A stretch of DNA of 64,000 nucleotides from JAYFNU01 sp964622315 (GTDB taxonomy: Bacteria > Bacillota > Clostridia > Oscillospirales > Ruminococcaceae): contig CAZUOY010000001.1 in the NCBI GenBank assembly GCA_964622315.1, positions 22,887 through 86,886 on the forward strand, read 5' to 3'. The first letter of the stretch is position 1; each line of letters opens with the position of its first letter. Of the stretch, positions 34,459-42,542 are shown piece by piece. Position numbers and translations under genes: made by a program. Under the pieces are notes generated by a model that was not told the DNA's origin, ran no database searches, and saw only the letters and a program-made list of their open reading frames with translations.

Positions 34459-36513
34459 ATGGATAAAAAGTACGAACCCTTGTTTACGCCTTGGAAGATA
34501 CGGGACGTGGAGATAAAGAACAGAATAGTTCTGTGTCCTATGGGAGGCACCTCGCTTTTCGGCTGGATGGAGCCGAACCACTTTGATAAGGAAGCGGCGG
34601 CGTTTTTTATGGAGCGCGCGAAGAATAACGTGGGACTAATTATTCCTGGAATTGCGCCTCTCTTTGACACTATCGGCGGTCGTTGGCTCTATAAAAACAA
34701 AAAAATGTTTGTCGAGCTAAAGGAGTACATGAAAGAACTGCACAAGACCGGGGCAAAGCTGTTTGTCCAGCTTACCGCCGGCTTCGGACGCTCCTTTGCC
34801 ATTACTACACCTATGGTAATGCTAATGAAGAACAAGCTTGTCGGCGCGATAGCAAGCCCGATAGTAAACGCCGACCTTCTATGCGCAAGCCCAAGCGAGC
34901 TTCCTAACCGCTGGGACGAAAGCGTTACCTGCCGCGCACTGAGCGTTAAGGAAATCGAGCATATGGTTTACGCCTTTGCAGAAACAGCGCGTCTTTGTAA
35001 GGAAGCGGGCGTGGACGGCGTTGAGGTACACGCCGTACATGAGGGATATTTACTTGACCAGTTTACGCTCAAATACACAAATAAACGCACCGACAGCTAC
35101 GGCGGCTCGTTCGAGAACCGTTATCGTTTCCCCACCGACGTTGTAAAGGCAATTAAGGCGTCCTGCGGCGAGGATTTCCCCGTGTCGCTTCGCTACTCGG
35201 TTGTCTCGAAAACCAAAGGCTTCTGTGAGGGCGCGGTGCCCGGCGAGAAGTATGACGAGGTAGGGCGCGATATGGCGGAAAGCGAGAAGGCCGCGAAGTA
35301 TCTTCAAGACGCGGGCTACGATATGCTTAACGCCGATAACGGAACCTACGACGCTTGGTATTGGGCGCATCCGCCACAGTATATGCCGCAGAACTGCAAC
35401 CTTGAGGATGTCGAGCATATTAAGAAGTTCGTCGATATCCCCGTTGTCTGTGCGGGACGCATGGAGCCGGAAGTTGGCGCTAAGGCAGTGGCTGATGGTA
35501 AGATTGACGGCGTTGGCTTTGCCCGCCAGTTCCTTACCGACGGCGCGTGGGTAACTAAGCTTATGAGCGGGCGGCTTGAGGATATTCAGCCTTGTATATG
35601 TTGCCATAACGCCTGCTTTAATATGACCCACTACAAGGGCGTTGCGAACGACCAGGACCTTTCTGACACAGCGGGTATGGCGCGCTGCGCGCTTAACCCC
35701 GAAACTATGCAGAGCAAAAAGTATAAGATTGAGCCCGCAAAGAAGCAGAAGACGATAGCCGTAGTCGGCGGCGGAATAGGCGGTATGGAGGTCGCGCGTG
35801 TTGCCGCCAAACGCGGTCATAAGGTAACGATTTATGAAAAGAGTGACAGACTCGGCGGCGTATTTATAGCCGCGGCGGCGCCCTCTTTTAAGGAAAAGGA
35901 CCGCGAGCTTATTGAATGGTATAAACGAGAAATAGCGAAGGACAAGAATATAACGGTTAAGCTAAACACTGAGGTTAAGGATATGTCGCTCGGCGCTGAT
36001 GAGGTGGTTATCGCCACAGGTTCTGTCGCGAACAGCCTTCGGGTCAAAGGCGCTGAAAAGGGCGTTGAAGCGGTCGACTATCTGCTCGACAACAAGAAGG
36101 TCGGCAAGAGGGTCGTTATCGTAGGCGGTGGTCTTACGGGCTGTGAAATAGCCTATGACTTGTATTTGCAGGGAAAGAAGCCCGAAATAGTCGAGATGAA
36201 GAACGACCTTATTGCGGTCAAGGGCGTGTGTCTTGCCAACTCAAGCTATCTGCGCGATTTCTTTAAGGCCAACAAGGTTCCCGTACACCTTGAGACAAAG
36301 CTTATTGAGGTGTTGGACGACGGTGTAATGGTTGCTGATAAGGACGGTAAAAACTTTAAGCTTGAAGCCGACAGCGTTATTATGTCGGTTGGCTACAAGC
36401 CTGCTCCGCTCACCGAGGGCGGACCGCATATACATGTCGTAGGCGACGCGGAAAAGGTCGGAAATCTTCGCACGGTGGTTTGGCGCGCGTGGGACGTTGC
36501 CATGTCGCTCTAA
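34459..36513 (+). CDS. Old Yellow Enzyme/FAD-NAD(P)H oxidoreductase (2,4-dienoyl-CoA reductase-like)
   Basis: 684 residues, the two-part layout of 2,4-dienoyl-CoA reductase, enoate reductase and the bile-acid enzymes BaiCD/BaiH. Residues 1-375 are the FMN-binding TIM barrel (NRIVLCPMGG near the start; VEVHAVHEGYLLDQF with TDSYGGSFENRYRF at 188-223). Cys379, Cys382, Cys386 (CICCHNAC) and Cys410 are candidate [4Fe-4S] ligands. Residues 430 to the end bind FAD and NAD(P)H (VVGGGIGGMEVARVAA at 435-450 and a second VIVGGGLTGCEIAYD). It should reduce an activated C=C bond. It is first in an operon with both subunits of aconitase X, so the alkene may be made by that dehydratase. Substrate unknown. 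Confidence 0.85.
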   Translation: MDKKYEPLFTPWKIRDVEIKNRIVLCPMGGTSLFGWMEPNHFDKEAAAFFMERAKNNVGLIIPGIAPLFDTIGGRWLYKNKKMFVELKEYMKELHKTGAKLFVQLTAGFGRSFAITTPMVMLMKNKLVGAIASPIVNADLLCASPSELPNRWDESVTCRALSVKEIEHMVYAFAETARLCKEAGVDGVEVHAVHEGYLLDQFTLKYTNKRTDSYGGSFENRYRFPTDVVKAIKASCGEDFPVSLRYSVVSKTKGFCEGAVPGEKYDEVGRDMAESEKAAKYLQDAGYDMLNADNGTYDAWYWAHPPQYMPQNCNLEDVEHIKKFVDIPVVCAGRMEPEVGAKAVADGKIDGVGFARQFLTDGAWVTKLMSGRLEDIQPCICCHNACFNMTHYKGVANDQDLSDTAGMARCALNPETMQSKKYKIEPAKKQKTIAVVGGGIGGMEVARVAAKRGHKVTIYEKSDRLGGVFIAAAAPSFKEKDRELIEWYKREIAKDKNITVKLNTEVKDMSLGADEVVIATGSVANSLRVKGAEKGVEAVDYLLDNKKVGKRVVIVGGGLTGCEIAYDLYLQGKKPEIVEMKNDLIAVKGVCLANSSYLRDFFKANKVPVHLETKLIEVLDDGVMVADKDGKNFKLEADSVIMSVGYKPAPLTEGGPHIHVVGDAEKVGNLRTVVWRAWDVAMSL

Positions 36514-36538
36514 CGCGAAATCTTAACGGAGGGTAATT

Positions 36539-37819
36539 ATGTCAGATATGAAATTAACTAAGGAGCAGCAAGCTTTGCTGGACGGCGCGAAGGGTGAAAC
36601 CGTGGCGAAGGTTATGAAAACCCTTGTGCGCTACGGAGAAATCTTCGGCGCGACTAAGCTTGTTCCCGTAACAAGCAAATATGGGCATCTTGTAACCAGC
36701 TTCGGACTGTCTGTGATGAAGCCCGTTTACGGCTTAATGGACACGCTTATTGATGGCGGCGCTATTTCGGGGCAGAAGTTTACGATTGACCCGCGCCCGG
36801 TGGACAAAAAGGTGCCGTCCAACCTTATAGGCGACATTGTCTTTAAGGTTATGTACGGCGCGCAAAGCGATTATGAAAAACAGCTTGAGAAGATGGGGCT
36901 GTTGTCCGACGACGCTTTCAGCTGTACTTGCTATCTTGACGAATGTGGAAATAAGCCAGAAAAGGGCGAGGTGCTGAGCTGGGCGGAAAGCAGCGCTGTT
37001 GTCTACGCTAACAGCGTGCTCGGCGCACGTTGTAACAGGAACTCAGGAATAATTGAGCTTTTCGGAAGCATAGCGGGCTATGTGCCTTACTTTGGACTGC
37101 TTACAGACGACGGACGAAAGGCAACATGGATAGTAGAAGTTAAAACCAAGGAGAAGCCCGAAGCGCAGATACTCGGAAGCGCTATCGGTATGAAGGTTAT
37201 GGAGGACGTTCCTTATGTCAAGGGACTCGACCGTTTCCTCGGAAATGAGCTTAACGCCGAAAACACCGCTTATCTCAAGGATTTTGGTGCGGCGACGGCG
37301 TCTAACGGCGCGGTTGGGCTCTACCATATAGACGGGCTTACTCCCGAAGCGAAGGAACAAAAGGAAAAGCTTATCGCGAAGGGCGCGAAGACCTACATAA
37401 TCGACGAAGCAGAGCTTGAGAGGGTAAAGAACAGCTATCCCGTAATATGGAAGAATCCCTCAGCTAAACCGAAGCTTGCGTTTGTCGGCTGTCCGCACCT
37501 GTCTCTCGGTCAGCTTCATGACTGGACGGCAAAGCTCTCCTCGGCGCTTTCGGCGGCGGGAAGAAAGAAGGTTGCGGTGCCTACCGTCTTCACCTCCTCG
37601 CTACCCGTGCAAAACGAGTTCAAAAAGACGGACGACTATAAAAAGCTTTGCGATATGGGCGTAACGCTTTCGTATATCTGTCCGCTCATGTATATGAACA
37701 ACCCTGTCTGCGGCAAGCAGCCCGTAATTACCAACTCGAACAAGCTGCGCACCTATTCCGCCGCGCGTTACTATACCGACGCGGAGATACTGTCGATAAT
37801 TTCGAAGGGAGGCAAATGA
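36539..37819 (+). CDS. Aconitase X catalytic (large) subunit, DUF521
   Basis: 426 residues of the AcnX large-subunit family, relatives of aconitase that dehydrate hydroxy acids. Recognisable parts are the N-terminal KLTKEQQALLDGAKGETVAKVMKTLVRYGEIFGA, the active-site segment SSAVVYANSVLGARCNRNSG, and FVGCPHLSLGQLHDW with a conserved Cys near the C-terminus. Known bacterial AcnX enzymes dehydrate cis-3-hydroxy-L-proline, and archaeal ones dehydrate phosphomevalonate; neither can be assumed here. It is the two-subunit form: the small subunit gene starts one base after the stop. Ribosome site GGAGGG. Confidence 0.87.
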   Translation: MSDMKLTKEQQALLDGAKGETVAKVMKTLVRYGEIFGATKLVPVTSKYGHLVTSFGLSVMKPVYGLMDTLIDGGAISGQKFTIDPRPVDKKVPSNLIGDIVFKVMYGAQSDYEKQLEKMGLLSDDAFSCTCYLDECGNKPEKGEVLSWAESSAVVYANSVLGARCNRNSGIIELFGSIAGYVPYFGLLTDDGRKATWIVEVKTKEKPEAQILGSAIGMKVMEDVPYVKGLDRFLGNELNAENTAYLKDFGAATASNGAVGLYHIDGLTPEAKEQKEKLIAKGAKTYIIDEAELERVKNSYPVIWKNPSAKPKLAFVGCPHLSLGQLHDWTAKLSSALSAAGRKKVAVPTVFTSSLPVQNEFKKTDDYKKLCDMGVTLSYICPLMYMNNPVCGKQPVITNSNKLRTYSAARYYTDAEILSIISKGGK

Positions 37820-37820
37820 T

Positions 37821-38264
37821 ATGGCTAAATCCTTTAAGGGAAGACCTATTGTCGCTGGCAGCGTAAGTGCGTCGGCGCTTGTAAGCCGCGGTGGCTTTAA
37901 CACCCTTGCAAGCTACCAAAAGTCTCTTATGTTCGGCGACGAAAATGCGGTCTGTTCAGACCAGAACAACCCCGACTTATACGGAAAGGCTATGAAGGGT
38001 ACGGCGCTATGCCTTCCGCAGACGATAGGCTCAACTACAGGCGGTCTTGTGCTTTATACTGCGGCTTCCTTCGGAAGATATCCCGCTTGTATGCTTTTCA
38101 GCAAGCCTATTGATTCGCTTGCCGCGGCGGGCGCGGTGCTTGCGGACGTTTGGACGGATGCGGAAATGCCTGTAGTAGACAGTCTCGGAGACGATTTTCT
38201 TGATTTCGTTAAGGAAGGCGACAAGATAACCGTTTCACCCGACGGAACGGTAACCGTAGAATAG
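37821..38264 (+). CDS. Aconitase X swivel (small) subunit, DUF126
   Basis: 147 residues matching the AcnX swivel domain: FKGRPIVAGSVSASALVSRGGFN at the start, then GKAMKGTALCLPQTIGSTTGGLVLY and IDSLAAAGAVLADVW. In single-chain AcnX this domain is fused to the catalytic part; here it is separate (type II). It completes the active site of the preceding subunit. Its start codon overlaps the region of the upstream stop and is preceded by AAGGGAGG. Confidence 0.87.
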   Translation: MAKSFKGRPIVAGSVSASALVSRGGFNTLASYQKSLMFGDENAVCSDQNNPDLYGKAMKGTALCLPQTIGSTTGGLVLYTAASFGRYPACMLFSKPIDSLAAAGAVLADVWTDAEMPVVDSLGDDFLDFVKEGDKITVSPDGTVTVE

Positions 38265-38273
38265 AACAATAAC

Positions 38274-38304
38274 AAAAAGCCTCGCCCTGTGGGCGAGGCT
38301 TTTA
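38274..38304. terminator. Bidirectional terminator, aconitase X / sensor cyclase
   Basis: AAAAAGCCTCGCCC - TGT - GGGCGAGGCTTTT with T-runs on both strands between convergent genes. Confidence 0.85.
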
Positions 38305-38312
38305 TTGTTTAC

Positions 38313-40208
38313 TCAGCTTTGTCTGTCGGCCTTTTTTCTTTGCTTTGCTACATACATCTCCCTGTCAGCTTCGCTGATAAGGTCGGACAACGGAGTGCTT
38401 TCGTTCTGACTGCAGGTACGGAAGCCGAAGCTTACCGAAAGGGTGAAGCCGAGCTCCTCATTTTCGTTAATTGCGGTCAGCCGCCCGCTAATCTCATCCG
38501 CGAGCGATGACGCAACGTCGGAGCCTCCGGGACCGAGAACGATAAACTCGTCTCCGCCGAAGCGGATAGGAAGCGCCTTGTCGGGACAGCTTGAGGTAAT
38601 AGCCTGAGCAATCTTTTTGATTGCAATATCGCCGAACTCGTGACCGAGGTGGTCGTTTATCCATTTAAGTCCGTCGATATCTATGAAAATCACAAAGAAA
38701 TCGTCGCCGCGTTTTATACATTCCTCATACAGCTTTTCGCCGTACTCCTTAAAGCCTAAGCGGTTGTAAAGCCCAGTAAAGGAATCAATGAGGGCAAGCG
38801 TCTGAAATTTTTTGCTGTATCGGTTAAGTATCGTGCGCTGGTGCATATTTTCGAACGCGTTTCCGAGCGAGGACAAAAGATTGATTCTAAGCGACGTCGC
38901 CAGCTGCATTGAATAGGCGTCGGTTACGATATAGCCCATGTTTCGTCCCTGAAAATGAAGCGGCATAAAGAAATTAAAGGTGTTGTTGCGAAGCTTGGTC
39001 ATCTCCTCGGGAACAAGCTCGCGGGTGGGGAAGGGAATTTCAATTAGTTTATCCGAGCCGTCGTTAAAGTAGAAAAGGTGAGATTTATCCGAATAACCGC
39101 GGATTAATCGTTTGTCGTCGCTCGAACGGAACATGGATTTGTAAAAACCGTCGTCTATTACGAGCAGCGGCGAATTGGAGAAAAAGGTGGTAGAAAACTT
39201 GTTCAAGGAAGCAAGCATCGTTTCAAAATCCTTCGCCGAAAGCAACGTATCGGTAAGCTCCTTAGTTACCGAATAGGTGTTGTTGCTGGTAACGTTATTA
39301 ATGTAAATACGCTTAATGTAATCAAGGTTACTTTCATACTGCTCCTCGTTACATCCGCAGCTTTCCGCGAGAACCAAGCGTCCGCGTATGGGGTTCTTGT
39401 GATTAATCTTCTCTCCGTTGGCTATTTTAAACATTGTATCAAGACATATATAGCCGAGCTCCTCTTTCGGACGGTCGAAGGTTGTGAATTTTATTTTATA
39501 GTGCTGTGAGAACTCGTAGTTGTCAAAGCCCGTTACAATAACATCGTTCGGCACGCCAATGCCGTTGTCGGTAAGAACATCGCAAACGCCCGCCGCCATA
39601 AAGTCATTTGCGCAGACAATTGCGTCGGGAAGCGGAAGCTGTCCTGTAACATAGCGCGCACCAACCGAAAGACCGTCGGCAAACTGGTAACGTCCGCTTA
39701 TAATGCTTATGTTTTCCTTCGGGATATTGTGCTTTGCGGTTGTATCCAAAAATGCCTTCTGACGCTCCATGTTTTCCCTATCTGCGTCGGGCCCCGATAT
39801 ATAGTGAATTTTCTTGCATTTGTGCTTTGAAATTAAATGCTCTACAATCTGGCATATACCGTCGTAATTATCGACTCCAAGGAAATACGCTCTGTCGTCG
39901 CCGAGGTCATAATCCGCGAGCATAAGCGGAACGTTGTAGGCATTAATGTGGTTAACGAGCTTTTCAAGTACGCTCTTGTCATAGATGGAGTTTGCCACGA
40001 TAATAGCGCCGTCAAAAAGGGATAGGTCTGGAAGATAGAAGATATTATACTCGCCGAAATTAACAGGCTTGTCGCCTTCAAATTCTCCATAAGAGGAAAA
40101 CATAGAAACCTTAATGCCGCCCTCAAGGGTACGGCGTTTCGCGCCTTCAAGGAAATATTTTGCCTGCTCCTCGGACCAATGTGAAACGAAAATCGCTATG
40201 TTCTTCAT
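38313..40208 (-). CDS. Cytosolic LacI-type ligand-binding domain fused to a GGDEF diguanylate cyclase
   Basis: 631 residues, no signal peptide or membrane helix. Residues 1-290 are a periplasmic-binding-protein-like type 1 fold as in LacI/GalR regulators (IAIFVSHW, LSLFDGAIIVANS, KIHYISGPDADRENMERQKAFLD, PDAIVCANDFMAAGVCDVL, VIVTGFDNYEFSQ) but without the DNA-binding head. About 300-450 is a linker/GAF-like region. The GGDEF domain covers about 465-625 with intact GGDEF at 551-555 and no RxxD site before it. It should make c-di-GMP in response to a small intracellular ligand, most likely a sugar. ATG 40208 is preferred to one 63 bases upstream because the fold starts there. Confidence 0.84.
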   Translation of the reverse strand: MKNIAIFVSHWSEEQAKYFLEGAKRRTLEGGIKVSMFSSYGEFEGDKPVNFGEYNIFYLPDLSLFDGAIIVANSIYDKSVLEKLVNHINAYNVPLMLADYDLGDDRAYFLGVDNYDGICQIVEHLISKHKCKKIHYISGPDADRENMERQKAFLDTTAKHNIPKENISIISGRYQFADGLSVGARYVTGQLPLPDAIVCANDFMAAGVCDVLTDNGIGVPNDVIVTGFDNYEFSQHYKIKFTTFDRPKEELGYICLDTMFKIANGEKINHKNPIRGRLVLAESCGCNEEQYESNLDYIKRIYINNVTSNNTYSVTKELTDTLLSAKDFETMLASLNKFSTTFFSNSPLLVIDDGFYKSMFRSSDDKRLIRGYSDKSHLFYFNDGSDKLIEIPFPTRELVPEEMTKLRNNTFNFFMPLHFQGRNMGYIVTDAYSMQLATSLRINLLSSLGNAFENMHQRTILNRYSKKFQTLALIDSFTGLYNRLGFKEYGEKLYEECIKRGDDFFVIFIDIDGLKWINDHLGHEFGDIAIKKIAQAITSSCPDKALPIRFGGDEFIVLGPGGSDVASSLADEISGRLTAINENEELGFTLSVSFGFRTCSQNESTPLSDLISEADREMYVAKQRKKADRQS

Positions 40209-40262
40209 ACCTGTCAGCAGCTCCAAGATATTATTTGTAATTATTGTACAATATTCTAACGT

Positions 40263-40300
40263 AAAAAACAAATACTCCGCTCGAAAAAGCGAAGTATTTG
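40263..40300 (-). terminator. Terminator of the GntR/ABC operon
   Basis: On the minus strand CAAATACTTCGCT and AGCGGAGTATTTG form a 13-bp stem with one mismatch, followed by six T (plus-strand A run at 40263-40268). Confidence 0.75.
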
Positions 40301-40304
40301 TAAC

Positions 40305-40670
40305 TTAATACAATTTTTCAAACAAAATTTTTATATCCTCAAGAGAAAGCCCAAGCTCTTTGTAGTCCGCGGCGTCCTTTTTAATCCGCTGTTCGGCTAT
40401 CTTCATGCGTTTGTCGTCCAGCTCCTTCGGGTGTAGCGGGGCTACGAAGCAGCCCTTTCCGGTCATGGTATATATAAAGCCAAGCCGCTCCAACTCCTCC
40501 CACGCCTTCTTTACGGTTATAACGCTTATGCGAAGCTCAGCCGCCACTGTTCTTATCGGCGGAAGACAGCTGTCGCTTTCAAGCTCGCCGCGCATAATCT
40601 GAGCGGAAATCTGCTCATAAAGCTGTTGGTATATGGGTTTTTCCGAGGTGTTCAAAATTGTTACGTCCAT
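40305..40670 (-). CDS. GntR family regulator, YtrA type
   Basis: 121 residues. N-terminal winged helix (IYQQLYEQISAQIMRGELESDSCLPPIRTVAAELRISVITVKKAWEEL..., about 13-80) with the short C-terminal dimerisation helices typical of the YtrA subgroup, which represses its own ABC-transporter operon. Its ATG overlaps the permease stop (TAATG). It is the last gene of the operon rather than the first, but the perfect operator at 42191-42219 overlies the operon promoter, so autoregulation is likely. The effector could be a cell-wall-active compound; this is inference from relatives. Confidence 0.86.
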   Translation of the reverse strand: MDVTILNTSEKPIYQQLYEQISAQIMRGELESDSCLPPIRTVAAELRISVITVKKAWEELERLGFIYTMTGKGCFVAPLHPKELDDKRMKIAEQRIKKDAADYKELGLSLEDIKILFEKLY

Positions 40671-41326
40671 TACTTGATGTCTACTTGCTCAAACTTCTTT
40701 GAAGACACCTTGTATGCGACGAACATAGCAAAAGAGTAGAAGACTATACCCACAATTAGTATGGGTATCTGCTTTACCACGAGCGCGGGTTCGCTTGTGT
40801 CAAGGCTCGCCTTGAGAGAAGGTACCATCTGAATTACCACCTCAGCGGCAATAACGAAGAAAGCCGTGGGAATGCTCGCAAGCACTAACGGTCTTCCTAT
40901 ATTAAAGCCCGTTTTGTAAAAGTTCGGGAAGTAAACCAGATTAAAAATGCCGAGCATTATGAAAACAAATCCAAAGAAGGCGACGTTAGCCTCAATGCCG
41001 ACCTCGTTAAAGCCGACGGGGTTTATCCTTATACCAATAATAGCGAAGGGCACAGCGACTATAATGGAAAGCAGCTGTATAATCGAGGTGGAGAGGCAGC
41101 TCGCCAACACGATATCGCTCTTTTTTACAGGCAGAGTAGAGGAGAAAAAGATATCGTGGTTTTCGCGGCAGTTCAAGAAGGTAAAGAATACCGCAAGGCA
41201 GATGTAAATAAACGCTACGTAATAAGGATAGCTGGGTATCAACAACATAAGCCCGAAGGCGAGAAACAGATATGAGGTAACGTGTAAGGAGAGCTTAAAC
41301 TCTTTTCTCAATAAATCAATAATCAT
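40670..41326 (-). CDS. ABC-2 type permease of the GntR-regulated exporter
   Basis: 218 residues with six hydrophobic segments. The sequence MIIDLLRKEFKLSL, RENHDIFFSSTLPVKKSDIVLA is the cytoplasmic coupling region of ABC-2/BcrB-like permeases. It lies between the ATPase gene (6 bases upstream) and the GntR gene (overlapping). Likely role: export of, or defence against, a hydrophobic compound; the cargo is unknown. Confidence 0.82.
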   Translation of the reverse strand: MIIDLLRKEFKLSLHVTSYLFLAFGLMLLIPSYPYYVAFIYICLAVFFTFLNCRENHDIFFSSTLPVKKSDIVLASCLSTSIIQLLSIIVAVPFAIIGIRINPVGFNEVGIEANVAFFGFVFIMLGIFNLVYFPNFYKTGFNIGRPLVLASIPTAFFVIAAEVVIQMVPSLKASLDTSEPALVVKQIPILIVGIVFYSFAMFVAYKVSSKKFEQVDIK

Positions 41327-41331
41327 TTCCG

Positions 41332-42174
41332 TTACTCCTTTTCAATGTGAACCATAATCGTCTCAAGGTCGGGCTTTTCTATTTCAAGCCCCTTGCAGGC
41401 GTTTATGTTTTCACTTTTTATCAGCGCCGTCCAACCGAAGGCGTTCTCTTTTATGCCGATTAAAAGCTTTTCAAGCTCGTTCGAAAGCTGACTCTTTTTG
41501 CCCTGAACTATGCGGTAGCTGTCTATGAGCGCTTCCTTTTCACAGGAGGCAAGAATTTCGCCGTCCTTGATATAGGTGATATAGTCCGCGCATTTTTCAA
41601 GGTCGGAGGTAATGTGGGTGGAGAAGAAGATGCTCCGCTCTCCGTCGGCGATAAGCTGCTGAAAGATATCTATAAGTTCATCGCGCGAAACGGGGTCAAG
41701 TCCGCTTGTCGGCTCATCAAGCACAAGCAGCTTTGCGTTGTGCGACATAGCCAGCGCGAGACCGTATTTTACCTTCATACCCTCTGAAAGCTCGCTTACG
41801 CACTTGTTCTCATTAAGCTTAAACTGTTCAAGATATTTTTTGTATGCCTCGTCGTCCCACTCGTCATAGAAGCGTTTGACAACGTTGGTGATAGTTTTAA
41901 GCTTTTTATTTAAATAATAGTTAACTCCGCCAAGCATAAATGACGAATGCTGTTTGCAGTAAAGCTCATTAGAGAAAAAATCCTTACCGAGCATCTCCAC
42001 CTCGCCTCCGTCTCGGTGAACAAGGTTAAACATTGTTTTGAGCGTCGTCGTCTTTCCCGCACCGTTACGGCCGATGAAGCCCATTATGTAGCCCTTGTCG
42101 AGCGAGAAGGAAACATCCTTCAGGGTAAAGCTTTCATATTCCTTGCGAAGATTTGTTACTTTTAGAATTTCCAT
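41332..42174 (-). CDS. ABC transporter ATP-binding protein of the GntR-regulated exporter
   Basis: 280 residues from ATG 42174. Walker A GRNGAGKTTT, signature LSEGMKVKYG, Walker B LLVLDEPTSGLD, switch FFSTHIT. A longer frame upstream would run across the operator and promoter and is not used. It is the first gene of the operon ATPase - permease - GntR regulator. Confidence 0.88.
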   Translation of the reverse strand: MEILKVTNLRKEYESFTLKDVSFSLDKGYIMGFIGRNGAGKTTTLKTMFNLVHRDGGEVEMLGKDFFSNELYCKQHSSFMLGGVNYYLNKKLKTITNVVKRFYDEWDDEAYKKYLEQFKLNENKCVSELSEGMKVKYGLALAMSHNAKLLVLDEPTSGLDPVSRDELIDIFQQLIADGERSIFFSTHITSDLEKCADYITYIKDGEILASCEKEALIDSYRIVQGKKSQLSNELEKLLIGIKENAFGWTALIKSENINACKGLEIEKPDLETIMVHIEKE

Positions 42175-42190
42175 AACACCAGTCCTTTCA

Positions 42191-42219
42191 ATATTGTGTA
42201 TACGGTGTATACACAATAT
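42191..42219. promoter_or_regulatory. Operator of the GntR/ABC operon
   Basis: ATATTGTGTATAC - GGT - GTATACACAATAT: perfect inverted repeat with 13-bp arms and a 3-base centre. It overlaps the -10 box and start site of the operon promoter, so bound regulator would block RNA polymerase. The GTATAC core fits YtrA-type operators. Confidence 0.87.
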
Positions 42220-42243
42220 AACACGCTTTTTCGACTTTGTCAA
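42215..42243 (-). promoter_or_regulatory. Promoter of the GntR/ABC operon
   Basis: On the minus strand TTGACA (42238-42243), 17 bases, TATATT (42215-42220). Confidence 0.85.
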
Positions 42244-42287
42244 TAGTTTGTCAAAAAAGGTATTGTAATAATGATGAGCGGTGCTAA

Positions 42288-42309
42288 ACTTAAATTTAAG
42301 TGGTATAAT
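42288..42309 (+). promoter_or_regulatory. Copper operon promoter with adjacent palindrome
   Basis: Extended -10 TGG-TATAAT (42301-42309) directly preceded by the 14-bp perfect palindrome ACTTAAATTTAAGT (42288-42301). No good -35 is visible, which fits an activator- or repressor-dependent promoter. The regulator (CsoR-, CopY- or MerR-type) is not encoded nearby. Confidence 0.5.
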
Positions 42310-42335
42310 AAGAAAAAATACATTTGGAGGTTAGT

Positions 42336-42542
42336 ATGACTGAGGTAATGCTGAGTGTAAGCGGAATGTCCTGTGAGCATTGCAGCGGAAGGCTTACAAA
42401 ATCACTTGAGGCAATGGACGGCGTGAAAGAGTGTATAGCCAACCACATCAGCGGCGCGACGTCTGTCGTTTTCGACGAAACTATAATTTCACTTGAAGCC
42501 GTGAAGGCGGCGATAGACGATTTGGGCTTTGAAGTTAAATGA
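42336..42542 (+). CDS. copZ: Copper chaperone, heavy-metal-associated domain
   Basis: 68 residues, one ferredoxin-like HMA domain. The copper-binding motif GMSCEHCSG provides the two Cys ligands. It would deliver Cu(I) to the P-type ATPase encoded next, whose start overlaps this stop (ATGA). ATG 42336 has GGAGG seven bases before it. Confidence 0.88.
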   Translation: MTEVMLSVSGMSCEHCSGRLTKSLEAMDGVKECIANHISGATSVVFDETIISLEAVKAAIDDLGFEVK

